A stretch of 64,000 nt of DNA from Candidatus Desulfosporosinus nitrosoreducens (GCF_030954495.1 NZ_JAVHUW010000083.1:1-64000); one strand, 5' to 3'; shown: positions 8,476 to 17,198, counted from the stretch's first letter. The notes: generated from the letters alone by a model not told the origin. Translations and numbers: made by a program.

Positions 8476-8849
8476 ATACTTGACCTTCCGGACTCAGAAT
8501 AATTTTTAGCTGTTTCAGAAGGAAATAAAGGAGTTATGTCAAATATTTCAAATATAGCGTCGAGCAATTATAGTATCCCTGGAAGTTGTTTTGGCGGTCC
8601 CCGGCTCCTATTGCCTAAATTGCAATAGGAGTCAGTTTGCATGATTCGCTCTTGAACAGGTTCAAGGAGGCACGATAAAGCAGACTTGATTCAGATGGCG
8701 TTTTAACTCCATCTGAATCTTAGTCGCCCTTATCCAGAGACTTAGCCGCTCTTAACTCACCGTTTGCCGAAGCGGGAGTCTTAGAGCGGATTAGTCAGCG
8801 GATAAAAACCCTCAAATGGTAGCTTAAGCTTGAAAAGGAGAGATCAGAG
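8476..8849. other. Intergenic region with three strong hairpins
   Basis: Three inverted repeats are packed in 190 bp: a 10-bp perfect stem at 8605-8614/8622-8631 (CTCCTATTGC), an 11-bp perfect stem at 8688-8698/8709-8719 (GATTCAGATGG), and a longer imperfect stem at 8746-8758/8776-8789 (CCGCTCTTAACTC). None is followed by a T-run, so they are not ordinary terminators. No gene is seen. They could be a small structured RNA or palindromic repeats. Confidence 0.6.
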
Positions 8850-9389
8850 GTGGAATATTCCCGGCTTAAGAATGGAAAAACACTTATTATTCGAAAGGCC
8901 CAAAAAGAAGAGTCCTCGAAATTTCTGGATTACATAAACAAGGTCTGTGCTGAGTCTGAAAATCTGACATTTGGTCAAGGCGAGTTTGGCATAACCGAGG
9001 AGAAAGAAGTGGAATTCATTGCAAGTCTTGCAAAAGCTGATAACGGGCTCATGATTTTTGCTTTGATCGGCGATGAATTGGTTGGGCAATTGGTGTTTAA
9101 CGGAGGCCATAGACCGCGCATCAGGCATACTGGTGAGTTTAGTATCACGGTATTAAAAGAATATTGGGGGTTTGGTATTGGGACAGAGCTCATAAAGTAC
9201 ATGATTAATTGGGCGAAAGAAACCCGCCTTATCCGTAAAATCAACTTAAGGGTCCGAAGTGATAATCAGATTGCCCTAAATCTATATAAACGTTTGAATT
9301 TTAAATTTGAGGGAACTATCACGCGTGAGTTTTTTATTAACGGTAATTTTTATGATTCTATTCATATGGGGATGGAAATTGATGACTGA
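8850..9389 (+). CDS. GNAT-family N-acetyltransferase
   Basis: This 179-residue protein starts at GTG after AAAGGAGAG. It has the RimI/PhnO-like layout: TIRKAQKEE-type opening (here LIIRKAQKEE), EFSITVLKEYWGFGIGTELI at about 92-111 containing the Q/R-x-x-G-x-G/A acetyl-CoA loop (YWGFGIG), then VRSDNQIALNLYKRLNFKFE at about 132-151. The substrate is unknown. It stands alone between two structured intergenic regions and ends before a hairpin terminator. Confidence 0.85.
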   Translation: MEYSRLKNGKTLIIRKAQKEESSKFLDYINKVCAESENLTFGQGEFGITEEKEVEFIASLAKADNGLMIFALIGDELVGQLVFNGGHRPRIRHTGEFSITVLKEYWGFGIGTELIKYMINWAKETRLIRKINLRVRSDNQIALNLYKRLNFKFEGTITREFFINGNFYDSIHMGMEIDD

Positions 9390-9500
9390 AGTTTGCCAGG
9401 ATTCGAGCGAGAGGCAGACATCTGAAATTTTATTTAATATAGAAAAGTAGTTTGCGTTCCCCGGCTCAGCTATTAATCATAAAGCGATCTCTCACTAAGA

Positions 9501-9527
9501 GCTGCCACAGAAGTTGTGGCGGCTTTT
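9501..9527 (+). terminator. Hairpin terminator
   Basis: GCTGCCACA (9501-9509) pairs with TGTGGCGGC (9515-9523), with one mismatch, followed by TTTT. It lies about 110 bp after the acetyltransferase. The remaining 9528-9868 contains a small GGTGAACC hairpin near 9584 but nothing I can assign. Confidence 0.7.
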
Positions 9528-9868
9528 GCTATAGCTAAAATCTATTTCAGGAAATGCAAAACCATATGTATCCGACCTCTCAGGTGAACCGATTGGACAA
9601 TGCGGTCCCTTGGATACGCTGGGGGGAGGCTTTCCAGAGAGTATATCTTAATTACAGGTGGTGTCTGCGTTAATATCCAGGTTCTTTAGCAAAAAACCAG
9701 CCGATGGAATATTATGGAGAAATAGCTTGCCCAGGCCGACGCAAGTGAAAGCCGAATATGACTCTTGAAAGGTTTCTCACTTCCTGAAAAGTATCTCTCC
9801 GGTCCAAAGAGGTTAACGATGTGTTATTCCGCTCATTATGTTTATTAATAGGGCATGGGGTGAGATTA

Positions 9869-10804
9869 TTGAAAAATGAAGAAGACAATTGCAAAAGAGC
9901 AGGTGGGCTCACCGATGTTCCCGGCATTCTGGTTGGAACAGCGGAGGACAGAAAAGGCCGCACGGGATGCACCGCAATCCTCTGTCCCAAAGGGGCAGTT
10001 CCCGGCGTATCCGTAGTCGGCGGCAACCCGGGCACTATGGAGACAGACGCGATCCGCCCGGGCACTAAAGAAGAACTGGCACAGGCCGTTCTGCTCACCG
10101 GCGGCAGCCGATACGGGTTGGCTGCACAGAGCGGTGTGATGCGCTGGCTTTATGAGCATAAAATTGCCGAAGTGCCCCTCGTACCCGCGGCGGTCATCTT
10201 TGACCTGCTTTATGCCCGGGGCTCCAAACCTCCCGACGCTGCCTTGGGTTACGCAGCCTGCCGGGCCGCACATGCAGGTCTGGTAGCGGAAGGAAATGTG
10301 GGTGCCGGGGCAGGAGCAACCGTAGGAAAATTTTACGGGCGGCCAATGAAAGGGGGACAGGGGACTGCTTCCATTCATATTCCCGGCGGCCCTATAGTCG
10401 CTGCCCTGGTGATCGTTAATCCGCTTGGGGACGTTTGGGACCATGACCGGATTGTCGTCGGGGCATTGCGCCCTGACGGGAAATTCGTTAACCAGACCAA
10501 GGAGATGTTGGCAGGTGTGCCTTCGCCGATATTTGCTGAGGGCAACACCACCATCGCCGTCATAGCCACCACGGCACAGCTTACCAAAACGGAGGCCTGC
10601 CGGGTTGCGACACTGGCGCAGGACGGTATGGCGCGGGCCATCTCACCAATTCATACCCAATGGGATGGCGATACGATTTTCTGTCTCGCGACAGGTTCAG
10701 ATACCAGCTATTATAAAGGTGACGCCGCCATAACGGTGGTGGGTACAGCCGCCGCCGTAGTGCTGGAAAAGGCTATTATTCGCGGGGCACTGGCGGCTCA
10801 GTAA
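9869..10804 (+). CDS. P1/DmpA-family peptidase (family S58)
   Basis: About 311 residues from a TTG start at 9869, chosen because GGGGTGAG lies 5 bases upstream; an ATG at 9821 lacks a ribosome binding site. The protein matches the DmpA family: GLTDVPGILVGTAEDRKGRT near the start, the VVGGNPGTMETD segment, GLAAQSGVMRWL, and GNTTIAVIATTA at about 225-236. Family members are self-cleaving N-terminal-nucleophile enzymes that cut before a Ser or Thr in this last motif (here a Thr) to make an alpha and a beta chain, and then act as aminopeptidases or amidases. It is cytoplasmic and its natural substrate is unknown. It stands alone and is followed by a hairpin. Confidence 0.85.
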   Translation: MKNEEDNCKRAGGLTDVPGILVGTAEDRKGRTGCTAILCPKGAVPGVSVVGGNPGTMETDAIRPGTKEELAQAVLLTGGSRYGLAAQSGVMRWLYEHKIAEVPLVPAAVIFDLLYARGSKPPDAALGYAACRAAHAGLVAEGNVGAGAGATVGKFYGRPMKGGQGTASIHIPGGPIVAALVIVNPLGDVWDHDRIVVGALRPDGKFVNQTKEMLAGVPSPIFAEGNTTIAVIATTAQLTKTEACRVATLAQDGMARAISPIHTQWDGDTIFCLATGSDTSYYKGDAAITVVGTAAAVVLEKAIIRGALAAQ

Positions 10805-10841
10805 ATTAATCTTGATCTGAGCCTTTTTCCAGACCAAAGGA

Positions 10842-10877
10842 GCGTGTCGCTTCATCTTTGCGGCTAAAGCGACACGC
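10842..10877. terminator. Hairpin between convergent genes
   Basis: The 11-bp perfect stem GCGTGTCGCTT (10842-10852)/AAGCGACACGC (10867-10877) sits between the DmpA-like gene and a convergent gene. It is probably a bidirectional terminator, although the T-run is weak on both sides. Confidence 0.6.
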
Positions 10878-10899
10878 CCAACTTATGGGTTTCGTTTAT

Positions 10900-11439
10900 C
10901 TAAATACTCCAATTAACCGAGCGGATAATATCGTTGATATAGTCATGTTGCTCTTTTGTGAAGGTGTTTGTGTCTGTGAAAAAAGAAATCCTCAATACAT
11001 TGTCCGAACCCGGTTGCTTCAGCCAGTACTCCATCCCGGAAATCTTGTAATTCTGGCCAAAGGATGCCGTCCATTCGGATAAATAGCCGTCAAAATTAGC
11101 CACTTTAATTCCTTTCAGCGTGTAAGAGTTAAAATCAAAGGTACTGATTTTTTGGCTATCCACTAAGTATTTTTCCAGGTCGTTTAACTTCCAAAGTTGA
11201 ATATATCCCCGGATCAAGAGTGTCGGATCATCTATGTAGACACTGTAGGAAAGCTGCCCTTGCTCAATGACCTTGGTTTCCGTCGCTCTGGTTGAGAGCG
11301 GCAGATGTAAGGTGAGTTGGTTGTTAAATGTATGTTTAATAACCTTGGAATTGGTGCTGTAGGCCGGACTTAAAAGATTAAAGAAAATAAGCGAGAGACC
11401 AATGCCGAGGATTATGCCTAAAAATATCTGCTTCTTCAT
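10900..11439 (-). CDS. Exported or membrane-anchored hypothetical protein
   Basis: This 179-residue protein begins MKKQIFLGIILGIGLSLIFF, an N-terminal signal peptide or anchor without an obvious lipobox, followed by a soluble domain of mixed strand/helix pattern (FDGYLSEWTASFGQNYKISG in the middle, DYINDIIRSVNWSI at the end). I recognise no catalytic motif or family. ATG 11439 is preceded by GGGAGGGG. It is transcribed in the same direction as map but a terminator lies between them. Confidence 0.7.
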   Translation of the reverse strand: MKKQIFLGIILGIGLSLIFFNLLSPAYSTNSKVIKHTFNNQLTLHLPLSTRATETKVIEQGQLSYSVYIDDPTLLIRGYIQLWKLNDLEKYLVDSQKISTFDFNSYTLKGIKVANFDGYLSEWTASFGQNYKISGMEYWLKQPGSDNVLRISFFTDTNTFTKEQHDYINDIIRSVNWSI

Positions 11440-11538
11440 CTAACCCCTCCCCTAAGCTTTATAAATCTTATGGAGCGGAGCTGATTTCTATAACGGATTT
11501 CTTTAGCAGATTCCTTTAACAGATTTCTTTACAGAGAA

Positions 11539-11569
11539 AAATCCATAGACCGCTAAGGCCTATGGATTT
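11539..11569 (-). terminator. Terminator of map
   Basis: The 10-bp perfect stem AAATCCATAG (11539-11548)/CTATGGATTT (11560-11569), read on the minus strand, is followed by TTTCTCTG. It lies 10 bp after the map stop codon. Confidence 0.8.
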
Positions 11570-11578
11570 AAGGTTCTT

Positions 11579-12328
11579 TCAGTCTTGTTCAGTTAAAACC
11601 AGCGGACCGTCCTTGGTGATAGCCAAGGTATGTTCATATTGAGCCGACAAGCTGCCGTCGACAGTCCGGGCTGTCCAGCCATTCTGATCAATCGTCAGGT
11701 TGTGAGCTCCTAGATTAATCATCGGTTCAATGGTGAAAACCATCCCTTCCCGAAGCCTGAGTCCTTTATTGGGGGAGCCGTAGTGAAGAACTTGCGGCTC
11801 TTCGTGCATGTCCTGCCCTATGCCATGGCCTGTAAACTCACGGACTACCGAAAGGCCCTGCGTTTCGGCATGAACTTGAATCGCATGAGAAATGTCGCCG
11901 AGCCGGTTGCCTATGACGGCTTTCTCGATGCCGATATAGAGGCATTCCTTGGTTACCCTCAGAAGCTTTTTTGCTTGATCAGATACTTGCCCCACCGCAT
12001 AAGACCAAGCTGAATCAGCCAGCCAGCCGTTGAGATTGATAACCATGTCAATAGTCACAATATCGCCCTCGCCAAGAGAGGTCTGAGTTGGAAACCCGTG
12101 GCAGATTTCATCGTTGACTGAAGCACAGGTTGCGAAGGGATAGCCTTTATAGCCTTTTTGCTCGGCTTTTGCCCCATGGGATTGAATGAAGTCGTCTGCG
12201 AAAGAGTCGATTTGCATTGTCGTTATACCTGGACGGATCAGTTTGCGAAGCTCCCGGTGACAGGCGATTAGTATTTTACCCGCTTCAGCCATCAGGGCAA
12301 TTTGTTGCGGGGTTTTAATTTTAACCAA
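11579..12328 (-). CDS. map: Methionine aminopeptidase, type I
   Basis: This 249-residue protein has normal length for a bacterial type Ia enzyme. It removes the initiator Met from nascent proteins using a two-metal centre. The ligands are visible: Asp in VTIDMVI, Asp in LADSAW, His in FTGHGIG (about 168-174), Glu in FTIEPM (about 200), and Glu in QYEHT near the end. The substrate-binding His is in CHGFP (about 77). The start ATG follows GGGAGG on the minus strand. The gene is monocistronic, away from the usual ribosomal protein operon, so it may be a second copy. Confidence 0.95.
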   Translation of the reverse strand: MVKIKTPQQIALMAEAGKILIACHRELRKLIRPGITTMQIDSFADDFIQSHGAKAEQKGYKGYPFATCASVNDEICHGFPTQTSLGEGDIVTIDMVINLNGWLADSAWSYAVGQVSDQAKKLLRVTKECLYIGIEKAVIGNRLGDISHAIQVHAETQGLSVVREFTGHGIGQDMHEEPQVLHYGSPNKGLRLREGMVFTIEPMINLGAHNLTIDQNGWTARTVDGSLSAQYEHTLAITKDGPLVLTEQD

Positions 12329-12427
12329 TTTTTTGTTCCTCCCTAAGATAAGCTTGTTTTTAGTTTTTTATAAAGCTTTTTTAGTTTCTCCCAAAGGTTA
12401 TTTTCGCTCATTTGCAGTTGCTTATGC

Positions 12428-12471
12428 AAGCGCTATCTCATAAATTCTCAGGAATTTATGAGATAGCGCTT
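12428..12471. repeat. 20-bp perfect inverted repeat
   Basis: The left arm at 12428-12447 (AAGCGCTATCTCATAAATTC) is perfectly complementary to the right arm at 12452-12471, with a 4-base TCAG loop. It lies in the 396-bp gap between the divergent map and deoxyinosine glycosylase genes, where no terminator is expected. No gene or other motif is seen in the rest of 12329-12724. Confidence 0.9.
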
Positions 12472-12724
12472 CAAAGCGACAACTTTTTTCTGCCCCTTAA
12501 AATAAGGTCCGAGATTAATAACTGGTTTAACTGACGTTTAAAAGAACTCCTGGCAGACGTTTTCTGAATCGCCATAAAAAATAGGGGCACCATAGTGTCT
12601 TGCTGTTCACTTTCTAAAAATACTGTTTAGTTATTATAACAAATAAGATAAATAATTGTATATTATGCTATCATTAGCTTAAGAAAAGGAATAAGCCTTG
12701 ATAAATTTGGAAAAGGAATACAGC

Positions 12725-13225
12725 ATGAGTAGAGTGCAATCATTTCAGCCGATTATTGATCGCCAAGCGCGGGTTTTAATCCTTGGTTCGATGCCGGGAG
12801 TTCAATCCCTCAGAGAACAACAATATTATGCTAATCCTCACAATCAGTTTTGGCGAATTTTATACACTTTATTTTCCTCGCCGCTAGATTTGGATTATTC
12901 CAGGCGGCTTAAATTTATTGAGGATAAGGGCATCGCGCTCTGGGATGTCATTGCGGCCTGCAACCGGGAGGGCAGCCTCGATACTAATATTAAAAATGAG
13001 ACAGTCAACGATTTTCCGACTCTGTTTAATACCTGCTCGAATTTGACAGCAGTTGTTTTTAACGGGACGAAGGCTTATGAAACTTACAGAAAACGAGTAG
13101 GGTTTAACTTACCCAATCTAATATACAAACAACTTCCTTCGACCAGCCCGGCCAATACCCTGGGATTTGCAGAAAAGTTAAAGCAATGGGCGATAATTCT
13201 CAGCTTTCTGGAAGGAGAGGGTTAA
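12725..13225 (+). CDS. DNA-deoxyinosine glycosylase (UDG superfamily)
   Basis: This 166-residue protein belongs to the uracil-DNA glycosylase superfamily, HDG-like family 6 group. Visible elements are LILGSMPGVQSLREQQYYAN (motif 1, about 20-39) with NPHNQFW, GIALWDVIAACNREGSLDTN in the middle, and the C-terminal LPSTSPAN (motif 2) that contacts DNA. Family members remove deaminated bases, chiefly hypoxanthine, as the first step of base excision repair. ATG 12725 is preferred because AAAAGGA precedes it by 8 bases; a TTG at 12698 is the alternative. It is followed by an acetyltransferase and a DTW gene on the same strand. Confidence 0.85.
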   Translation: MSRVQSFQPIIDRQARVLILGSMPGVQSLREQQYYANPHNQFWRILYTLFSSPLDLDYSRRLKFIEDKGIALWDVIAACNREGSLDTNIKNETVNDFPTLFNTCSNLTAVVFNGTKAYETYRKRVGFNLPNLIYKQLPSTSPANTLGFAEKLKQWAIILSFLEGEG

Positions 13226-13266
13226 GGATTAGCGGCTCAGGATTAAAGAAAGGCGGAAGATTATCG

Positions 13267-13839
13267 ATGTATCAGCTTGTGCGCTTAGAGGATAGCTATT
13301 TTCCGGTGTTATATGAATGGGACAGGATGGAGAAGAACCGGGAGCATTATACCTGCCGGCCCTTACATCCTATACTCTCTTTCGAGAGTTATGTGCAAAG
13401 CAACCTTGAGAAAATTAACGGCGGAATAAAAGAAGTTTTTTTATTAGTTGAGGAGAGAAGTTTGCCCAACCCTTTGGGAAGGATCATGACCTTCGACCAT
13501 AATCCAAGAAATCACAGTAAAGAATTTGGCTATTATATTCCTCCCGATCTGCGTGGAAAGGGCTTGGGCTCGATTATGGTTACATTGTTGCTAAATATGG
13601 TCTTTTGCGCGGAAAATGAATTAAACAAACTTTACGCTACGACTTCTTCGCATAATTTTCCTTCTTTTGGGTTATTGGAAAAGATAGGGTTTACCCTTGA
13701 CGGGCGCTTAAGGGAGCACTATTGGCTTGAAGATGAAAAGTTTGATCAGCTTCATTATTCTATGCTGCAAAGGGAGTGGAATACTATCAGCAAAGGTATG
13801 GCTGGCATAAAGCAGGTAAAAAATGAACAAGACCTGTGA
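13267..13839 (+). CDS. GNAT-family acetyltransferase (RimJ-like)
   Basis: This 190-residue protein has the layout of ribosomal-protein or small-molecule acetyltransferases: FGYYIPPDLRGKGLGSIMVT (about 90-109) with the R-G-K-G-L-G acetyl-CoA loop, and SSHNFPSFGLLEKIGFTLDG (about 136-155), followed by REHYWLEDEKFDQLHYSML. ATG 13267 is the likely start (GGCGGA upstream); an in-frame ATG at 13186 lies inside the preceding gene. Its 3' end overlaps the next gene by 17 bp, so the two are translationally coupled. Substrate unknown. Confidence 0.82.
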   Translation: MYQLVRLEDSYFPVLYEWDRMEKNREHYTCRPLHPILSFESYVQSNLEKINGGIKEVFLLVEERSLPNPLGRIMTFDHNPRNHSKEFGYYIPPDLRGKGLGSIMVTLLLNMVFCAENELNKLYATTSSHNFPSFGLLEKIGFTLDGRLREHYWLEDEKFDQLHYSMLQREWNTISKGMAGIKQVKNEQDL

Positions 13840-14464
13840 GGCGTTTAAGGTTAAGCAAATTACGCGCTTATATGAAAGCTGCCCTCAGTGTGGGTTGCCT
13901 ACACTGACCTGTATATGTGAACTCATTTCCCCGTTAAACACTCAAGCGAAATTTTGGATTATAACCAGTGAGAGAGAGTTTTATCGGCCCTCAAGTACGG
14001 GAAGACTATTAAAGCTGCTGAATCCTGGCTCAACGGAAATTTTTTTGTGGGAAAGAACCAGTCCCAATTTAAAATTAATCGAAAACATCAGGAACTACCA
14101 GGGAAGAACCTATCTCTTATTTCCGGCCCTGACTGAGGATTTGGCCCTCAGAACAGCGAGTAAGATTGATGCCGGTGAGAACGCCTTTATTTTAATTGAT
14201 GGTACATGGAAAGAAGCCGGCAGGATATTGCGAAAGAGCGATTATTTAAGTGAATTGCCGCTTGTTTCTCTTGAGACGGATTACCTTTCGGGATTTTGCC
14301 TGCGCAGGGGAGGCAGGCAGGGGACACTGTGTACTATTGAAACCGCAATGGAAGTTCTTAAAATAAATGATGAAGCAGAGCAAGAACAAGGGATCAGGCA
14401 ATATTTTAATCTGTTTCTTAAGCATTACCAGGCTGGAGCCAGTTCGCATTTGCCCAAAGAGTAA
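13823..14464 (+). CDS. DTW-domain tRNA aminocarboxypropyltransferase-like protein
   Basis: This 213-residue protein resembles the TapT/YfiP family, which modifies uridine in tRNA to acp3U with S-adenosylmethionine as donor. It has the N-terminal zinc-binding cluster CPQCGLPTLTCIC at about 20-32 and the family motif as DGTWKEAGRIL at about 122-132, with D-G-T-W in place of the plain D-T-W. The downstream RKSDYLSELP and FCLRRGGRQGTLCTIETA segments match the family. The start overlaps the preceding acetyltransferase gene. Confidence 0.8.
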   Translation: MNKTCEAFKVKQITRLYESCPQCGLPTLTCICELISPLNTQAKFWIITSEREFYRPSSTGRLLKLLNPGSTEIFLWERTSPNLKLIENIRNYQGRTYLLFPALTEDLALRTASKIDAGENAFILIDGTWKEAGRILRKSDYLSELPLVSLETDYLSGFCLRRGGRQGTLCTIETAMEVLKINDEAEQEQGIRQYFNLFLKHYQAGASSHLPKE

Positions 14465-14612
14465 GTTTTTTAAATTAAAGGGGTCATTTCTGAGGGCATT
14501 GATTTAAAAGAACACCACAGATGGCGGAATGTCCGCTGGCTATTGAAGCTGAAGAGAACGCCCGAAGACATGGGGGTTCGGCAGGAATTTAGCAGGAGGC
14601 GCTTAAAGGATT

Positions 14613-15263
14613 ATGAAATTCAAAGCCGTGATTTTCGATCTTGACGGAACGTTAGTAGATTCTCTGGAGGATATCGCTGATTCCATGAACCGGGTTTTAT
14701 ATGCTCTGGGATTTAAATCCCAGAGCCTGGCAGCGTACAAATATTTTATTGGCAATGGTATAAAAAACTTAGTGCGTGCAGCTTTGCCGGAAGGAAGCAG
14801 GGAAGAGCCTCTGGTCAGCGAGTGCTTTGATTTAATGATGAAAGAATACCGCGAGCGCTGTCTCGCTAAAACAAGACCTTATGCTGGTATTCCCGAATTG
14901 CTTGACGAACTGACTAAACGTCAAATAAAACTCAATGTACTTTCCAATAAAATTGATGAACTGACGCAGAAAGTAGTTGCCAAGTTATTGCCGGCTTGGA
15001 ACTTTGAAGTTGTGATGGGGCCGAGCGCGAACATCCCGAGAAAACCCAACCCTACGGGTGCTTTGGCAATTAGCCGGAAACTGGGTTTAGTTGAAGCGGA
15101 TATCCTCTATCTCGGTGATTCCGGCGTGGACATGAAAACCGCCGCCGCCGCCAATATGTATGCCGTGGGCGCCCTTTGGGGGTACCGTACGCCAGAGGAG
15201 CTCTTAACTAATGGTGCCAAAAGTTTAATAAGTCAGCCTGGGGAATTGCTTTCTTTGTTATAG
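14613..15263 (+). CDS. HAD-family phosphatase, phosphoglycolate phosphatase-like
   Basis: This 216-residue protein has all four HAD motifs: FDLDGTLVDS (8-17, nucleophile Asp), the VLSNK Ser/Asn of motif II at about 110, the Lys in RKPNP at about 147, and LGDSGVDMKTA at about 168-178. The helical cap between motifs I and II is the Gph/PpaX type. It probably removes phosphate from phosphoglycolate or a similar small phosphoester. It follows a 150-bp gap with no clear terminator. Confidence 0.85.
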   Translation: MKFKAVIFDLDGTLVDSLEDIADSMNRVLYALGFKSQSLAAYKYFIGNGIKNLVRAALPEGSREEPLVSECFDLMMKEYRERCLAKTRPYAGIPELLDELTKRQIKLNVLSNKIDELTQKVVAKLLPAWNFEVVMGPSANIPRKPNPTGALAISRKLGLVEADILYLGDSGVDMKTAAAANMYAVGALWGYRTPEELLTNGAKSLISQPGELLSLL

Positions 15264-15376
15264 GAAATAATTGTTATAAAAGGAATCTTTAGCATAACAT
15301 TCTCTCCTTGCGGGCATCTTAATTATTTAGAGAATCATTTAATTTAGATGATAGTGGAACGTACGGAGGGGTTACT

Positions 15377-16021
15377 GTGCGAGTTTTAGCCTTTTTACTC
15401 GCGTTAACTATTCTTTTCCTTGTCAGCTTGGCAATAAAAGCGGAAGTGGATTTCCGCTATCGGCGAATTGAGGAAGAAGATCACCTGGAAATTGATTTTC
15501 GAGCGCTGCATGGGATTTGGCATACTCAATATCAGCTTCCGTCACTCCAACTGGAATGGGAAAAAGGGCCGCAAGTAGAGGTTGATCAAGTAGCTGAAGG
15601 AAAGGGAGGAGTTCGCAAAGCGAAATCGAACGTGCGTTTTCGCTATATCCGCAGAAGGTGGCTATACCGGCTCTGGCCCCATATACCGAATCATCTCCGT
15701 CACCTTACCTGGGTAAAAAGCGAATTTTATCGGGGCATACATTGCAAAGCTATAAGCTGGCGTGTGGAAATCGGTTATAAGGATGCGGCACAGACGGCTA
15801 TCGCCGCCGGCGCTTTCTGGAGCATGTTTGGCTTTGCGCTCTCCCGGCTTTACAAACAAGTTATCGTGGAGGCTGACCGTCCTGAGCTGGTGGTTGTACC
15901 GCAATTTAAAAAAGAAGGCTTTTTGTGCGATATTCGATGCATATTCCAATTGAGAATCGGCCATATTATTTTTGTCGGATTTAATGTTGTCCGCATATTC
16001 AAACGGGGTAGAAGGGGGTAG
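15377..16021 (+). CDS. DUF2953 membrane protein
   Basis: This 214-residue protein starts at GTG after GGAGGGG. It has an N-terminal membrane anchor (RVLAFLLALTILFLVSLAIK) and the DUF2953 core at about 100-200, including EIGYKDAAQTAIAAGAFWSM. In Bacillus the same kind of gene sits directly before ytfJ, as here (4 bp gap), so it is probably a sporulation-associated protein of unknown biochemistry. Confidence 0.85.
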   Translation: MRVLAFLLALTILFLVSLAIKAEVDFRYRRIEEEDHLEIDFRALHGIWHTQYQLPSLQLEWEKGPQVEVDQVAEGKGGVRKAKSNVRFRYIRRRWLYRLWPHIPNHLRHLTWVKSEFYRGIHCKAISWRVEIGYKDAAQTAIAAGAFWSMFGFALSRLYKQVIVEADRPELVVVPQFKKEGFLCDIRCIFQLRIGHIIFVGFNVVRIFKRGRRG

Positions 16022-16025
16022 CAAC

Positions 16026-16460
16026 ATGGGGAATCATCCGATAGAGTTGTTGATGAAGACAGCCATGGAAAGTATTCAACAAATTGTCGATGTAAACACT
16101 ATTATTGGTGATCCGGTAGAAACTCATGACGGGTCCGTCATTATTCCAATATCACGAGTATCTTGCGGTTTTGCGGCAGGTGGCAGTGAATTTACCCCGC
16201 CTGATAACCAAAAAGAGCAAGGGAATTCCGGAGGGTCCGCTAACCCGCTGCCCTTTGGAGGAGGCGCAGGCGCGGGGGTATCCGTGCAGCCCGTAGGTTT
16301 TTTGGTGGTCGGGAACGGAGCGATCCGCCTGCTGCCCGTGGACAGCAATGTGGTTATTGACCGGATTTTGGACACGGTTCCGGACCTGATGGATAAACTG
16401 TCCGGAATGCTGCACAAAAAGAAGAGACCTTCGGACGAAATTATTTTGGCACGTGAATAA
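16026..16460 (+). CDS. ytfJ: Sporulation protein YtfJ (GerW family)
   Basis: This 144-residue protein matches the family in full: PIELLMKTAMESIQQIVDVN at the start, then DGSVIIPISRVSCGFAAGG, a Gly-rich middle, and GAGVSVQPVGFLVVG. Bacillus YtfJ is made in the forespore and is needed for efficient germination. ATG 16026 follows GAAGGGGG closely. It is the second gene of a DUF2953-ytfJ pair and is followed by a terminator. Confidence 0.92.
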   Translation: MGNHPIELLMKTAMESIQQIVDVNTIIGDPVETHDGSVIIPISRVSCGFAAGGSEFTPPDNQKEQGNSGGSANPLPFGGGAGAGVSVQPVGFLVVGNGAIRLLPVDSNVVIDRILDTVPDLMDKLSGMLHKKKRPSDEIILARE

Positions 16461-16549
16461 ACAGCGGATTACAGAGATACATATTCGGCTGAAAACATTT
16501 AAGCGCCTTAAACCTAACGGGAAGGTTAGCTGATATAAAGAACAGTAAA

Positions 16550-16577
16550 AAGAACGAGTAAATTTCGTTCTTTTTTA
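16550..16577 (+). terminator. Terminator of the DUF2953-ytfJ unit
   Basis: The 8-bp stem AAGAACGA (16550-16557)/TCGTTCTT (16565-16572) is followed by TTTT. It lies 90 bp after the ytfJ stop and 40 bp before spmA. Confidence 0.85.
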
Positions 16578-16616
16578 TTTATCCTGTTCATAGATTTTTG
16601 CAGAGGGGGACGGACG

Positions 16617-17198
16617 ATGGTTAACCTCATCTGGCTTATAATGTTAGTGATTGGCATAGTTGTTTCCGCTCTCAACGGGCATATTGAGAGTGTTACGGTA
16701 TCGGCTATGAAAGCAGCCGAATTAGGCGTGGAGGTTGCCATTGAGCTCATTGGGGTCATGAGTCTATGGTTAGGACTTATGAATTTGGCGGAAGAAGCAG
16801 GCCTTGTCAAAGGGATTGCCCGCCTCTTTGGCCCCGTTGTGCGCCGGCTATTTCCGACTTTAAAACCGGACAGTCCCGCCCTGGGAGCTATTATCATGAA
16901 TTTGAGCGCTAATATCTTAGGTTTGGGGAATGCGGCGACTCCTTTTGGCCTCAAAGCAATGCAGGAACTGCAAAAAGAAAACCCTACCCCCGATGTGGCC
17001 AGCCCGGCTATGATAACCTTTCTGGCCTTAAATACCTCGTGTATAACCCTGATACCGGCAACGATTATCGGCGTAAGACTGAAAGCTAATTCGGCGAATC
17101 CAACTGAAATTATCGGGACAACCATTGTTGCCACCGGATGCGCTATGACAGCGGCAATTTTTGTGGACTACCTTATACGGCGGAGGAGAGCAAAATGA
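16617..17198 (+). CDS. spmA: Spore maturation protein A
   Basis: This 193-residue, multi-helix membrane protein of the nucleoside-recognition (Gate) family has the conserved LSANILGLGNAATPFGLKAM segment at about 98-117 and the NTSCITLIPATIIGVR segment. SpmA and SpmB are needed for spore core dehydration and the spore's heat resistance. ATG 16617 follows AGAGGGGGACGG. The stop overlaps the spmB start (ATGA). Confidence 0.95.
   Translation: MVNLIWLIMLVIGIVVSALNGHIESVTVSAMKAAELGVEVAIELIGVMSLWLGLMNLAEEAGLVKGIARLFGPVVRRLFPTLKPDSPALGAIIMNLSANILGLGNAATPFGLKAMQELQKENPTPDVASPAMITFLALNTSCITLIPATIIGVRLKANSANPTEIIGTTIVATGCAMTAAIFVDYLIRRRRAK

Noticed and set aside
9560..9660. TPP or glycine riboswitch before the DmpA-like gene
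   Set aside because: A GAACCGATTGGACAATGC stretch and a CTCTCAGG resemble parts of known riboswitches, but the required CTGAGA and paired elements are missing, and the next gene has no link to thiamine or glycine.
16526..17134. Long minus-strand frame opposite spmA
   Set aside because: spmA is unmistakable; the antisense frame has no ribosome binding site and reads as a shadow of a hydrophobic gene.
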